Source: Chlorophyllum brunneum
Taxonomy: Eukaryota > Basidiomycota > Agaricomycetes > Agaricales > Agaricaceae
Reading direction: 5' to 3'
Length of the DNA: 64,000 bases
NCBI GenBank assembly: GCA_963576785.1
Contig: OY756149.1
Span: forward strand, 1,364,001-1,428,000
In this document: positions 47,151 to 58,219 of the stretch, in pieces
How positions within the stretch are numbered: position 1 is the first letter of the stretch
Layout of the letters: the number at the start of each line of letters is the position of its first letter
Notes under the pieces: model-generated
Told to the model about the DNA's origin: nothing
Databases searched by the model: none
What the model saw: the letters and a program-made list of their open reading frames with translations, nothing else
Position numbers and translations under genes: made by a program

Positions 47151-50100
47151 TCATTCACCACTAAGAGTCTTCATCTGTAAAAAGATCTCGTTGGCAGGGA
47201 CACACATCTGGAGAGTAGCCAGCAAGTCAGCGCCAATAAAGATGAACGGTGTGAGTCGGTGAACTTACCCATGTTGTGAGCAAAAATACAGTGTTTCCTA
47301 TATCATCCTCATTCCGGACATTCAAGGTATCTGTCACAAAGTAAGGACGAGTGTTCCCAGAGCAATCGATTACTCCAAACAACCACTCATTGCTACTGGA
47401 AATGCAGAACTTCATGATGTTGTTCTGCAGCCTTGTAGACTCAGTTACGATTTGCCTGTGGGATCAAGGATGAGAGGAAGTTTAAGGGGGGTGAATTCGC
47501 GGCTCACAATGCTAAGCACTGGGCGATAGTCTGATACACGTGGGAGGGGAGTGATCGTGGTTTCCTCTTCTGTGATGGTCTATCACCAGTGGGTGTATTT
47601 CCTGCCTTCTGGTTGCCGTCCTCCGCATCGCCTTCGTCACCCTTAACTTCGTCCGCCTCCTCATATTCCCGGTTGCCTTCTTCCTGGTTCGCGCAATTCT
47701 GCTCACTGGCATCACCTTTGGCCCGATCCTCATCTTGATCCTCTTCCTGATTCCCAGTTGAGGGGTTGTCGGATTCGAGAGTTAACTTGCTTAAGCCGTC
47801 TACTAGGTTGCTTTGAGAGACGTGGCTCCGAACCTGGGCCTCCCGCAACTGAGGAGCCTCCACATTCGCAGGTTTGTTCTTGCGGTCACTAGCAGGATCA
47901 GAGACAAGGGACTGATGACCTGTGAGTGACACTTCCACGGTGACTACGTCCTCTTCATCGGCACCTTGTTCAAGCTCGGAGGGGCACGATTGGCACGTCA
48001 TCATGGCGTGGATCAGCTTTTTCAGGATATATGAGAATCCAGACCTGGAACTGCGACTACGGCGGTTCCGCCAGAACGCCTGCATCCGTTGCTGTATCCC
48101 CTCCAACCTGGAGCCGAAGTAAGGATTCTCTGAGATAGAAGGACAATCATGGCGGAGATCGGCAAACCGAGCCACATTTTCCAATGCAGATGAATGAAAC
48201 TTCTCCAAGATATCCAGACGGGCGCTGTGGGGACAGCGCAAATGTGGTGGATCCCAGTAACCCCGGTGGTTGCGATGAAAGCCATGATCCAAGATGTACT
48301 CCACCACCTGACAAGCAATTGGACCACAGTCGTCCAAGCCGTTCTGAGGCCAGTCGGTATGATGGACCGTGTAGTCTCGCATGTCCCAGCCATGATAAAC
48401 ACTGACATTATGCAGGTATTCTTCCCACCGTTCCCAACCGCGCGGATCACAGTACTGATGAAGAGCCCCAGTCAGGCGTTGTCCAAGGATGTGGATTTCG
48501 TTGACGTCGGGTAGGACTACGACGACAAAGTAATGGTGGCCCTGGAATAGGACGCCGATAACCGGTTCTGGCGAACAACAGCCTGAGGGAGGGAGACCTG
48601 ATATCGCTCGGAAATTGGCTATCTCTGCCAGGTCTGGTCGACGGGAAGCGAGGAAGTTGAGCGGCATGTACCTGGCATGACGGGGACCCTTCTCAAACAA
48701 GCTCGAAGCCATCAAAAGGTAGCGATCGAGAAGGAGGCCATCCAACCGGCAGGAAGGGAGAAGAGTATGGAGTCCCTCGTAGGCATGCAACCATTGATCT
48801 GGATCAATGATGACCAAATCTATCGGAGCGTTCAGGTAATGTAGGAGACGGAGTGGAAATGGAGGCCCACCCAAGATAGGGGACACGGTAACAGAGCCGG
48901 TGGTCGAGGTGTCCTCCTGGGCGGGTTGGCGGGGACTATCAACAAAAGCAGAAGGCGGGAGGTCTGCTGGAGAAGGAGAGCGGTGAGGGATTTTGTTTTA
49001 TCTGTGACTATTGTAATAGCACCCACCTTGATCTTCGAGCCCCAAGTTTGGCAAAGTGATCTTGGCAGGGTGCCCAGGGCTATCTGTCAAAAAGAAAGTC
49101 AGATAAAGTCGCCCGAGATGTTCAGAAATGCACTACCTGCTTCGAAGGTGAACCGCTTCTGCATGCACTTGGCCTCGATGACAAATGACTCCCACTGAGA
49201 AGGTCCATGTCCGATTTCGGCAAGTGAATCGTCAAAAATTCCATACCCAGCCTCCAGGTGGCCCACAAAGTCATGGACTTGCCACCTGGCTGACAGGTTC
49301 CGTGGGTCTGAAACGGAGCGTCAGCTATGCCCAAGAGTAATTGTAACATGATGTACTGTGAGTTTCCCACTTTCCAAACGTTTCTTGTCGTAGCATCCCC
49401 GGCGCACTTGAGAGTACGTCAAGGCTGGCCTGTGATGAACAACAAACCATGTCCAGTACGCCAGTCAAGAATGTGCTATGCACACTGCCATCGGCCTTTG
49501 TATGCAGAACCTCGATGGGCGGATTGTCGCTCCCGAGAATGGCAAGGGAAACCTCATCTCCTAAGAGAAATGCCTTGGAATTTTTGAATTCATCAATTAA
49601 CTGAATAATCAACGTGTGGATTCGCGTCCGCGTGAGGCCCTCTGCCTATTGCCCTGGGGTCAGCCATCGAGGCGTCCTGAGGGTGAAAGACACTTACATT
49701 TGATTTCAAAGCTTTTGCCCCAGAAGTTTCAGAGAAGACACGAAGTTCTGAAGGGGCGACTTCAGAAATATGCCTGTATCTGAACCGGTCGGGAATCCCG
49801 GATCGATCGATAACCTGTGCCAATAAATGAGATGATATGTTTGTCTGAGGTATCTGGATGCCCATAGAGAGCACGTCTTTTTGACCAACCCTCGAAAACG
49901 ATTTCAACTGACTCGGAGACAATCAATCAGTCAAAGATTGGCCATCACCGGACAATAAGAATAACGCACGGAAAAATCGCGCATTATTGAACCGCAGGCA
50001 TATCTCAACAAGCGCACGCCAATATCGCTGTGCCCAGCCAAATTTTTGATAGTTTCTGTGAGGCTTTCCTTCTCTCCTGGACGCCCAAACCTCTTGACAA

Positions 50101-50536
50101 TGATCTCGACATATGGACGTAGCCACGAAGTTGATGAAGTGGGACCTGATGGTTTATCGCGTCGATAAGCTTGGATCAGGTCCTCTTCACGATTGGTCTG
50201 CGGATATCTGCCGGATGAGACTCAACCCCCTAGGATAAGCACCAATGTTCAGAATTTACAAGTGGAACTGTACCTTCCGCATTGCGTTGCCTCGTTCGGG
50301 CAGTTCTAGTCGGCAATGGCAGGGTTTCGGTTTGCCGTGCTAAACGGAGAATATGTTAAGAGGCGGTTCACTATCGAAGTTTACACTTTGGGGGACCTAC
50401 GGATGTCTGTGGCCTGCCTCTTGGCCGACTTCGTGTTGGATGGATCTATGTAATGTGGAAATTTCAGGCTTCTAGCGTAAACAAACTATATCTTACTTTT
50501 GCGGCGGGATTGACGCGAAATTCTCTGGTCGGCCAT
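47151..50536 (-). CDS. Eleven-exon gene for a 927-aa protein with a Ulp1/C48-like cysteine protease domain
   Basis: Complement exons: 50536-50497, 50445-50401, 50339-50274, 50220-49970, 49907-49698, 49600-49357, 49307-49137, 49083-49027, 48963-47508, 47455-47269 and 47207-47151; all introns are GT..AG and every phase joins. Intron 8 has a CAGCAG tandem acceptor. The N-terminus is basic (SRQSRRK), followed by a conserved unknown region (residues about 80-330). A Ulp1/adenain-like domain at about 390-600 has His504/505 (GHHYFVVVV), Gln568 and Cys574 (WPQNGLDDCGP, Gln-to-Cys spacing 6 as in Ulp1); the usual Asp after strand 2 is not evident (HILG). An acidic Glu/Asp-rich stretch (about 730-830) and a C-terminal KFCISSSNEWLFGVIDCSGN segment follow. 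It may cleave SUMO- or ubiquitin-like conjugates. Head to head with F-box C. Confidence 0.82.
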
Positions 50537-50956
50537 TATAGTTACTGGTGAATTATAGTTTGATGGTGTGGGCGCAATTACTGGGACCGGTTACAAAGCT
50601 GTGTGAGACCTGAGGTGCTGAAGCAGTGGATCTTAACAGCAACGGCAGTGGGAATTGTGGCATTTTAAAACCCAGCACCCTGGTATGAGCATGTGGTCGA
50701 CCATAGCACTCGACACGAGGACGCGCAATCGATAAGCCTGCGATGATCAGTAAGTTAGATGGTAACGAAAAAGCTGAACCCCAAGTGAGTACTGAGCGCT
50801 GCGGCATCGATGAAAATATCCACAAAGCATAGTTGCTTAGGGTGTTTGCGTTTAGTTCAGCATTCAGACAGCAGACGCAGCGGTCCACTAGCAAGTCGCG
50901 TGTATTGGGCACGTGACCAGGTTCAAGTCCTGGTTTGCTACCGCGAACGCTTCTCT
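50537..50956. promoter_or_regulatory. Head-to-head intergenic region, Ulp1-like gene / F-box C
   Basis: 420 bp between divergent starts. It holds a tRNA-like B-box (GGTTCAAGTCC, 50920-50930) within the perfect stem-loop CCAGG..CCTGG, but no full tRNA cloverleaf. It presumably contains both promoters. Confidence 0.45.
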
Positions 50957-52570
50957 ATGGCTTGGTCATCTAGTCTCTTGTCTTGGGTCTGGAATTTCTA
51001 TCTCAAGCTTATTTCGCGTCGGCTCCATTTCCCTCACATATTCCCTCCTGTAGAGCCTAGCTGGCAGCGGCACGGACTTTCCTCTCTACCTGTTGAGATT
51101 CTATGCCAAATCCTCGTGCGTCCGGGCTACTCAAACTTGCTCGCGGTCAGGCTGGTAGGTTTTTGCTGTATCGATGTATTTATGGAGACTCAGATTTGGA
51201 AAGACTTGCAAAACGTTTTACTCTGTCACAAAAACCCGTCAATTCTGGCAAGACTGTATTACTGAGTTGCGCGAAATATATGGCGTATCACCACCCGAAG
51301 CAGGACCTGACAAATACACCGTCGAGGAACTGGAAAAATGGGTCTTACGACGAAGTCGAATCCAAGACGTGTTGGCCAATTCCATACAACCGCGTTTCCG
51401 TACGCGCAACATTGAATCTTGTCCGACGGATCTTAGGCGCATGACGCCGGATTTGAGAGAGCTTCTTCCAGGTGGCAGATGGCTACTGATGGCCCATCCT
51501 TTTGCGCTTGTACATGTCCTCGACTTGGACAGCACCAATCCCACACCGTGTCTACTGTTCGATCCCAGCGAATTTGACCCAGAATTCACTGGGAAAAGAG
51601 TGGTAATCAGCTACCGCATTTGGATAGACTGCCGAGCGCCGCGGCTCTCGTTTCGTATGGCAGGTTTCGTGTGGGACAAAGGTGTGTAAATCTAGTCTAT
51701 GTCGTTCCCAGGTTAGTTCAGACCTCCCCAGAAAAGTCACGGACATATATACACCAAGTGGATCTGGTTGGCCATGGTGCGGATGCTACCCTGGTTGCCA
51801 CGAACATTGCCACCTTCCGATGCTTCAAACCCGGCAAGACCTCCCCAGCAATGGCACTCAATGACCGTTACTTTGTCCAAGTCTGGGAGGGATCCGATCC
51901 GAACCACAGGGAGATCGAGGTTTACGACTACCACGAAGCCCTTGGCTGCCTTGAGTACTCTTTGATTGACTCGAGCATTCATCCATTCAAACTATCCGGC
52001 TTCTCGGTGCGTCTCTTGTCGCCTTGTCGAATTTTGTTCTAAGCCCAGAGACAGGTCGTAGAATTCATTGATCAAAACATTTTAGCAATTGATCCTTTCG
52101 GACCGGGCTCACTCAATATCTTTGAGGTGGAGTCACCAACATCCATCAAGCTGCTACACAGTGTTCCATCGAAGCCGTACGAGCGACGCTCGGAGACCCG
52201 GTGGACACCCGGAGCGTCACGAATCGCCATTGTAGACCGCATACCTCGGGGAAGGCGCAGCGCGATCGTGATACCGCATGACAAGAGACTACCCCCAACG
52301 ACTGTCGAGCTTGGTACTCACAGCACCGAGGAAGGATGGGAAGACTTCACCGTTGGCATTTCTGCATTACTATCCTTTCGGTTGGCAGACAAGTCTATTC
52401 GAATCGCCAGCCATGGATGGGATTTGACCTCCCCAACCGTTCAGAAGCATTTACCTACCTTCAACCACGTCGAGGATCTGACTTTCGCATTTGTCGCGTT
52501 TGATGAGGATACGGGACGCATGATATTCGCTCGGAACCCACATACATTATTAATTATCGATATTGTTTAA
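50957..52570 (+). CDS. F-box protein C, 492 aa
   Basis: Exons 50957-51154, 51204-51683, 51722-52006 and 52055-52570 (introns 49, 38 and 48 nt), no internal stop. The F-box starts at about residue 42 (LPVEILCQILVRPGYSNLLAVRL|TCKTFYSVTKTRQFW, intron 1 inside it), predicting an SCF adaptor. The C-terminal region (ELLPGGRWLLMAHPFALVHVLDL, YIHQVDLVGHGADATLVATNI, REIEVYDYH, SPTSIKLLHSVPS, VIPHDKRLPPTTVELGTH) is shared with A, B and D and may be the substrate-binding part. No signal peptide or membrane segment. The 38-nt intron 2 is short, but it is the same length in B and D. This is the only family member here without an obvious defect. Confidence 0.85.
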
Positions 52571-53618
52571 CCTAGTACGATACGAGTAAGCTTTTAGTCA
52601 ATGCTCGTCAGCAGTCGCTTTTCAGAATTGGACGTACCTTGTTCTGATCGTAAACATGCCAGCAACCCCCCCTGAAAAAATATGAAAAAGAATGGACGGG
52701 ATGTTGACCGCACTTCAACATGACCTGTTGGAAGTAGCAACCGCTTCATACTGAGTCATAATTCCCCCACGGGTATCAGTAAACTCCCTGGAAACTCTCC
52801 AGTTGTCAAGCCAGATGGTGTAATACTCTATGGAGTCGAAATACCCCATGAAAAGAGCCTTCCCCCAGCGTTTGTCGAAGTAGGCACTCCAATGAGGGAT
52901 GCAGGCCAAATGGGAACTCGATACGCTGCTGTATGTAGCAAAGGGGGCAAGACACGATATATCCGCTGCCTGCCACATATCAATTAACTAATACTATTCA
53001 GATCAGCAGCCAGGAATGGGATCCGGGACCTGGTCACACCGTCTGACTGGAAGCTGCCTTGGACCATGATGCATCTATTTAGGACGCTTGCTATTCGTTG
53101 AGTGTACGATGCCTACCCTCTTGATACATTAATGTCTAGTACATAAACACCCTCCGACCACCATCCATTCTGACCCTCCAGTTTTCAATTGGACACTCTG
53201 CCACACAACGTCCCCAAGCTGGTCTACGTTGTGTTGGTATAGAAAGTTACATGATATGTTTCTATGAGACTCCCTGAAGAGTATATATCGATTGGAGGGA
53301 CGATTCGTGGTATATCATTGGACAGCAAGCTACTGAGTTTGGTAGCCATCCGAAACAAGATACCATAAAGGACAGTCGTCAAGAAATAGTCACACAGGAA
53401 GTAGATTCATTCTTTTTATGCTTCCGCAGCGAGCGCGAACTTGATCATATCGGAAAAAACGCTCCAGACCTCGACTAACAGGTTAACCATAAATGTATAT
53501 CAGGTTTTTATTAGGTCCGCAACATTGGGTGCAACAACCTGATAATGGTCTGAGAAATAAGTAGGTCATAAGCAAAGGGGATGGGAAAGTTCCTCGGGCC
53601 TAGCCGGTCCCTCTGGGT
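52571..53618 (+). pseudogene. Intergenic with a degenerate F-box-family 3' fragment (about 52811-53040)
   Basis: A stretch reading LYGVEIPHEKSLPPAFVEVGTP and ISSQEWDPGPG on the plus strand matches the IVIPHDKRLPPTTVELGT and IASHEWDPTSP regions of the F-box paralogues, with gaps and frame changes. No F-box or start remains. The rest of the interval shows nothing coding. Confidence 0.6.
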
Positions 53619-55237
53619 ATGCAGAGGCTTCAGAACCACATTAATTTGCCGTTACGAAATTACATGGCTCAGCCAGGCTTTCTGCCTTATCCCAGACTTT
53701 CTTCAGCTCCCCGACCACCCCATGGATCCGCTGCTCCAAGGCCAAGCAAACAGCACCATGCACTCATGTCTCTACCCATCGAAACCCTATCCCAAGTTCT
53801 CGTGTACTTGGACTACTCGGCTTTGCTTGCGGTTAGGCTGGTGCGATTGTTCTTATATATATAACTACAGAGACTAAGGATTGGACAGACTTGCAAAACA
53901 CTTTACTCTGTCACAAAAACGCGTCAATTCTGGCAAGACTGTATTACTGAGTTGCGCGGAATATATGGTGTATCACCACCCGAAGCAGGACCCGACAAAT
54001 ACACGGTCGAGGAACTGGAAAATTGGGTCTTACGACGAAGTCGAACCCAAGACGTGTTGGCCAATTCTATAAAACCGCGCTTTCGTACGCGCAATGTTGA
54101 ATCTTGTCCGACGGGCCTTAGGCGAATGAGGCCAAAATTCAGAGTGCTTCTTCCAGGTGGCAGATGGCTACTGATGGCCCATCCTTTTGCGCTTGTACAT
54201 GTTCTCGATCTGGACAGTACCAATCCCACACCGCGTCTGCTGTTCGACCCCGGCGAATTTAACCCACCAATCACTGGGAAAAGAGTGATAATCAGCTACC
54301 GTATTTGGATAGACTGCCGAGCGCCGCGGCTCTCGTTTCGTATGGCAGGTTTCGTGTGGGACAAAGGTGTGTAAATCTAGTCTATGTCGTTCCCAGGTTA
54401 GTTCAGACCTCCCCAGAAAAGTCACGGACATATATACACCAAGTGGATCTGGTTGGCCATGGTGCGGATGCTACCCTGGTTGCCACGAACATTGCCACCT
54501 TCCGATGCTTCAAACCCGGCAAGACCTCCCCAGCAATGGCACTCAATGACCGTTACTTTGTCCAGGTCTGGGAGGGATCCGATCCGAACCACAGGGAGAT
54601 CGAGGTTTACGACTACCACGAAGCCCTTGGCTGCCTTGAGTACTCTTTGATTGACTCGAGCATTCATCCATTCAAACTATCCGGCTTCTCGGTGCGTCTC
54701 TTGTCGCCTTGTCGAATTTTGTTCTAAGCCCAGAGACAGGTCGTAGAATTCATTGATCAAAACATTTTCGCAATTGATCCTTTCGGACCGGGCTCACTCA
54801 ATATCTTTGAGGTGGAGTCACCAACATCCATCAAGCTGCTACACAGTGTTCCGTCGAAGTTGTACGAGCGACGCTCAGAGACCCGGTGGACACCCGGAGC
54901 GTCACGAATCGCCATTGTAGACCGCATACCTCGGGGAAGGCGCAGCGCGATCGTGATACCGCATGACAAGAGACTACCCCCAACGACTGTCGAGCTTGGC
55001 ACTCACAGCACTGAGGAAGGATGGCAAGACTTCACCCTTGGCATTTCTGCATCACTATCCTTTCGGTTGGCAGACAAAGCTATTCGAATTGCCAGCCATG
55101 AATGGGATCCGACCTCACCAACCGTTCAAAAACGTTCACCTACCTTCAACCACGTCGAGGATCTGACTTTCGCATTTGTCGCGTTTGATGAGGATACGGG
55201 GCGCATGATATTCGCTCGGAACCTGTCACATACATAA
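53619..55237 (+). CDS. F-box protein D, about 494 aa, C-terminus shortened
   Basis: Exons 53619-53840, 53889-54368, 54407-54691 and 54740-55237. The start at 53619 gives a long N-terminus (MQRLQNHINLPLRNY..); starts at 53664 or just before LPIETLSQVLVYLDYSALLAVRL are possible. The protein parallels C throughout, but a 3-nt insertion and a TTA to TAA change remove the last residues (ends NLSHT; C ends HTLLIIDIV). From late exon 2 into exon 4 it is almost identical to C, while exon 1 is unrelated and early exon 2 about 8 percent different, which suggests gene conversion. Confidence 0.8.
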
Positions 55238-55683
55238 TTAATTGTTGATATTGTTTGACTTGGTACAATACAAGTCAGTAGTCTTTTGTTCCAGATACCC
55301 CAACGTTCCCGGCTTGCTACCCATTTGAAGGAGAAAGAACGACTACGAACACATATTCTGCGCCCAAGTGACGATCCGGGAGCCGACTATGATTGAGCTG
55401 GAACTCGGGATGCCATCTGCATGGACAGTTCCAAGAGGAAGTTAATGCTTGAACGAAACCCACACTCCGCCGCGGGGCGTATCCGAGTCAGTATCTGTGC
55501 ACTGATGCTTACACTGAAGGGTATATCGCTCGAGCCGCTTGAGGAAGCGAATGTTGCCTTTTGCTGTTAACCGGCGCTCCAACAAAATTGGAAAAGAACA
55601 AAATCAAGGACAGCAAATAAAGTCTAACCGGAATGCTTTCAAGAAGAAAGGACGATCGAATAATCGCCAGTGGGGGCAAGCTT
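55238..55683. other. Intergenic, possible F-box-family traces
   Basis: A short stretch (about 55375-55420) translates to PTMIELELGMPS, faintly like the PPTTVELGT motif. No gene is supported. It ends with the target-site duplication of LINE-D. Confidence 0.35.
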
Positions 55684-58204
55684 TTTTTTTTTTTTTTTTT
55701 TCCATCATCAATATTTAAAGCAGGGCTCGAACACAGTCCACCCCCTATACCTACTACAAGTACAATACAGGGCTCTCCAACCTACACCTAAAGAACTTTA
55801 TCAATGGAGTAGTACATTAAACTACAAGTGCATGTGGACTAAAGAGTCTGAATGATAATACAGTAGAGAATAGGTGGAGGAACTACTCAACACAATTGAT
55901 CAGTGCCCTTGCCCCCCTCCTCTGAACTCTTGTCTCCTCATAGCGACCCTGGATCCAGCCAGCTTTGAAGCAGTGGGCCCAGAACAAGCATTTCAGCTCA
56001 TTTGCTGCATGATCTCCACCACAGTTTAAGCAGTGGGCAGTGTGGGGGTACAGCATGCCCTTGGAAGTGGCAGGGATGGGGGGTTCAGCTTTGGCATTAC
56101 TCTTACAGCATCCAGAAAGGAGACAGTGGTGTTCCACTTGGTGGGGACCTCCGCAACAGGAGCACTTGAGGCCTTTGGACCTACAGGCAGAAGTCAGATG
56201 GCCCCATTTCCAGCAATGACTACACTGGGGGGTCCTGGGGTTTGCATACGCAAGTTTGATGAGATATTCATAGCCACCAATATAGATGTATTTGCCAGCA
56301 AGTTTCTTGGCAGCAGCTCCAGACTGGGAGTCCCAGACATCAAACCAAATAGTGGCTGAGTCTGAGCAGTGGGAGTTCTTCATAACATGTGGGGTATCCA
56401 TGAGTTTGAGCAAAGGGAGGTGAGAGGCCTTGAGTGCCTCAGTAACTTTGGCAACTGAAATATGGTGAGTAGTGTTGAGGAAACAACCATAATGAGTTAT
56501 TTGCTAGGGGCAGCAGTAAACGCACTGGGAGAGAACGTAGGGTCTACTCACCGAGATAATAAGCTTCTATCTGATACCTGTAGAAAGGCAATTTGGATAG
56601 ACAGATATTAGTAATGAAATGTTCAGTGTCAGAGGTAGACAAGTTATAGTCAAGGAGATTGAGACTGGTGTTGTACTCAAGAAGATAGGCAATGATGAAG
56701 AAGTTGTTCGATTGAACAAGATGCAGAACTTAGGTCTGCTATATGGGGTTTATATATATATTGAAGCATAGGTGAGTCATACTACATAAAATACTAGTAA
56801 TACATAGAACATTCCTTATGACTCCTATTAACTGCAGCATAGTGCCTGCGGAGTACTGTGGAATGTATTATACTAGTCATTGGTACTATGTAGAATAATC
56901 TATCAAGTACTTATGACTCTCATTGTATGCAGAGCAACTCATAGGAAGTTACTATGGATTGAAGTTACTGGAAAGTAACTGATCAGTCTATTATTATCAT
57001 AATGACCTTATAGTCTATTTCTAGAATATGTCTGAAACTTCAACAAGTAGCACCAGGGGCTTTGAAGGGAACATCCAGGACCTTCAGATAGGACTTGGAC
57101 CTAGGGAGAGCAGCTGCAACTGGGGTCTCGAGACCTAGGAGCCACTTGGTAGTATTGGCAATGAGGGTAATCTCATCAGTGGAGGGGACAGCAGAGGTGG
57201 TGACAGTAATACCACCATAAGCAAAGCATGCCCCATCTGTCTGGAGGGCAGACTTGGCATAAAGGAGGGTGTTATTAGTACTTTTGATGAGTGCTGGGAA
57301 GTCAACATTAGTGGTCCTAGCATCAAGTGCTAGGAGGATTTGGCAGCAGTTAGGACCAGCAGTAGTAGAGCACATCTTGGGGGTGTGTTTAGGAGGTGAT
57401 ATGGCAGCCTGGTGTACTGCCATGATGTGGTCTGGGGGGAGGTGAGGAAATACCTTGGTCATATGGACCAAGGTAGCAGGATCAGTAGTGGCAGCAGCAG
57501 TATAGGACTTCTTGGTTGGCACTGGTGTGGGAGAAATAGGGGCAGTGGGCACTGATGTGCATGCTAGCCTTGAGTGACAGGGGTCTCATGAGGGCCTAGG
57601 GGGGGGACTACAGAAGGAGGGAATGTGTGATGTCCTTTCGAGGATTCCAAAGCAAACACAGTAGGAAAGAAAGCCACTGCAGGCATTGAGGGTAGAGGAG
57701 ATATCTGTTAATAAGATATCATCCACATTGTGGATTTGAGCAAGTGAGGCAAAAGCCTGACTAACATGTGGGATTATATTGGACTGGGGAGAGGTCTAGC
57801 CAAATGTCCAAAGCTGACTGCTGAACCAGACAGCATGTAGGATAAAAGTGGTAGGGGTCAAGGGAGGGATGAGAGGCTCAGTTGATGATATGGTAGGAGG
57901 AAGGGGTGGTGCTTCAGAGGCACTGGACTCCATTCCAGCTTCAATATCTGCCTCCAATCCTGATGGTCCAGCAGTAGATCCTGTGGAGGAGGCCACTCTG
58001 GCTCTCTTCTGCTTGGGCTTCAGTTGCAATCTGGACTTGTCACTGGGGCCAGTGGCAGTCCCATAGAAGGACTCAGAGGTAATCTTCTTGTCCCGGGGTG
58101 AGTTGGAAGTACTGATGTTTCTAGACATAGTGTAGCTAATCTCTTGTCCATGTTAAGTACCTATCCAAAAGAGGAAGGTAGTGGTAAGAGATCAAGAAGG
58201 AATG
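55684..58204 (-). mobile_element. LINE-D: ORF1-only non-LTR element with native 5' end
   Basis: Poly(A) tail (poly-T at 55684-55702) and a perfect 15-bp target-site duplication AGTGGGGGCAAGCTT (55669-55683, 58205-58219). Complement from ATG 58128: Ser/Pro-rich N-terminus (MSRNISTSNSPRDKK), then the body interrupted by a solo LTR (56473-57045), then zinc knuckles CSHCWKWGHLTSAC, CSCCGGPHQVEHHC and CLNCGGDHAANELKC, ending at 55883. No endonuclease or RT follows; the 3' UTR begins at once. Its first 33 bases and 3' tail match LINE-A1, so it may be a non-autonomous deletion derivative mobilised in trans. Confidence 0.88.
56473..57045 (-). mobile_element. Solo copia-A LTR in LINE-D ORF1
   Basis: 573 bp, TGTTGAGG..CTTCAACA on the plus strand, no internal sequence. 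Removing it restores ORF1 across the site (FKAPGAT|HHISVAK). Target duplication is GTAG (4 bp; one base of the canonical 5 may be lost). It arose by LTR-LTR recombination. Confidence 0.92.
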
Positions 58205-58219
58205 AGTGGGGGCAAGCTT

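Noticed and set aside
47512..48514. Plus- and minus-strand frames overlapping the protease exon (for example 48022-48450 complement, 48194-48514 plus)
   Set aside because: Shadows of the large exon 48963-47508, whose frame carries the protease motif and matches neighbouring splice phases.
49122..49370. 82-codon frame starting MGNSQYIMLQ on the complement
   Set aside because: It reads through intron 6 in the wrong frame; the frame giving RWQVHDFVGHLEAGYGIF joins in phase with both neighbouring exons.
50885..50940. tRNA-like sequence with a perfect T-arm (CCAGGTTCAAGTCCTGG) and a 7-bp potential acceptor stem (TAGCAAG/TTTGCTA)
   Set aside because: Only about 52 nt between stem ends, no D-arm, anticodon loop lacks U33. 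At best a tRNA relic or chance B-box.
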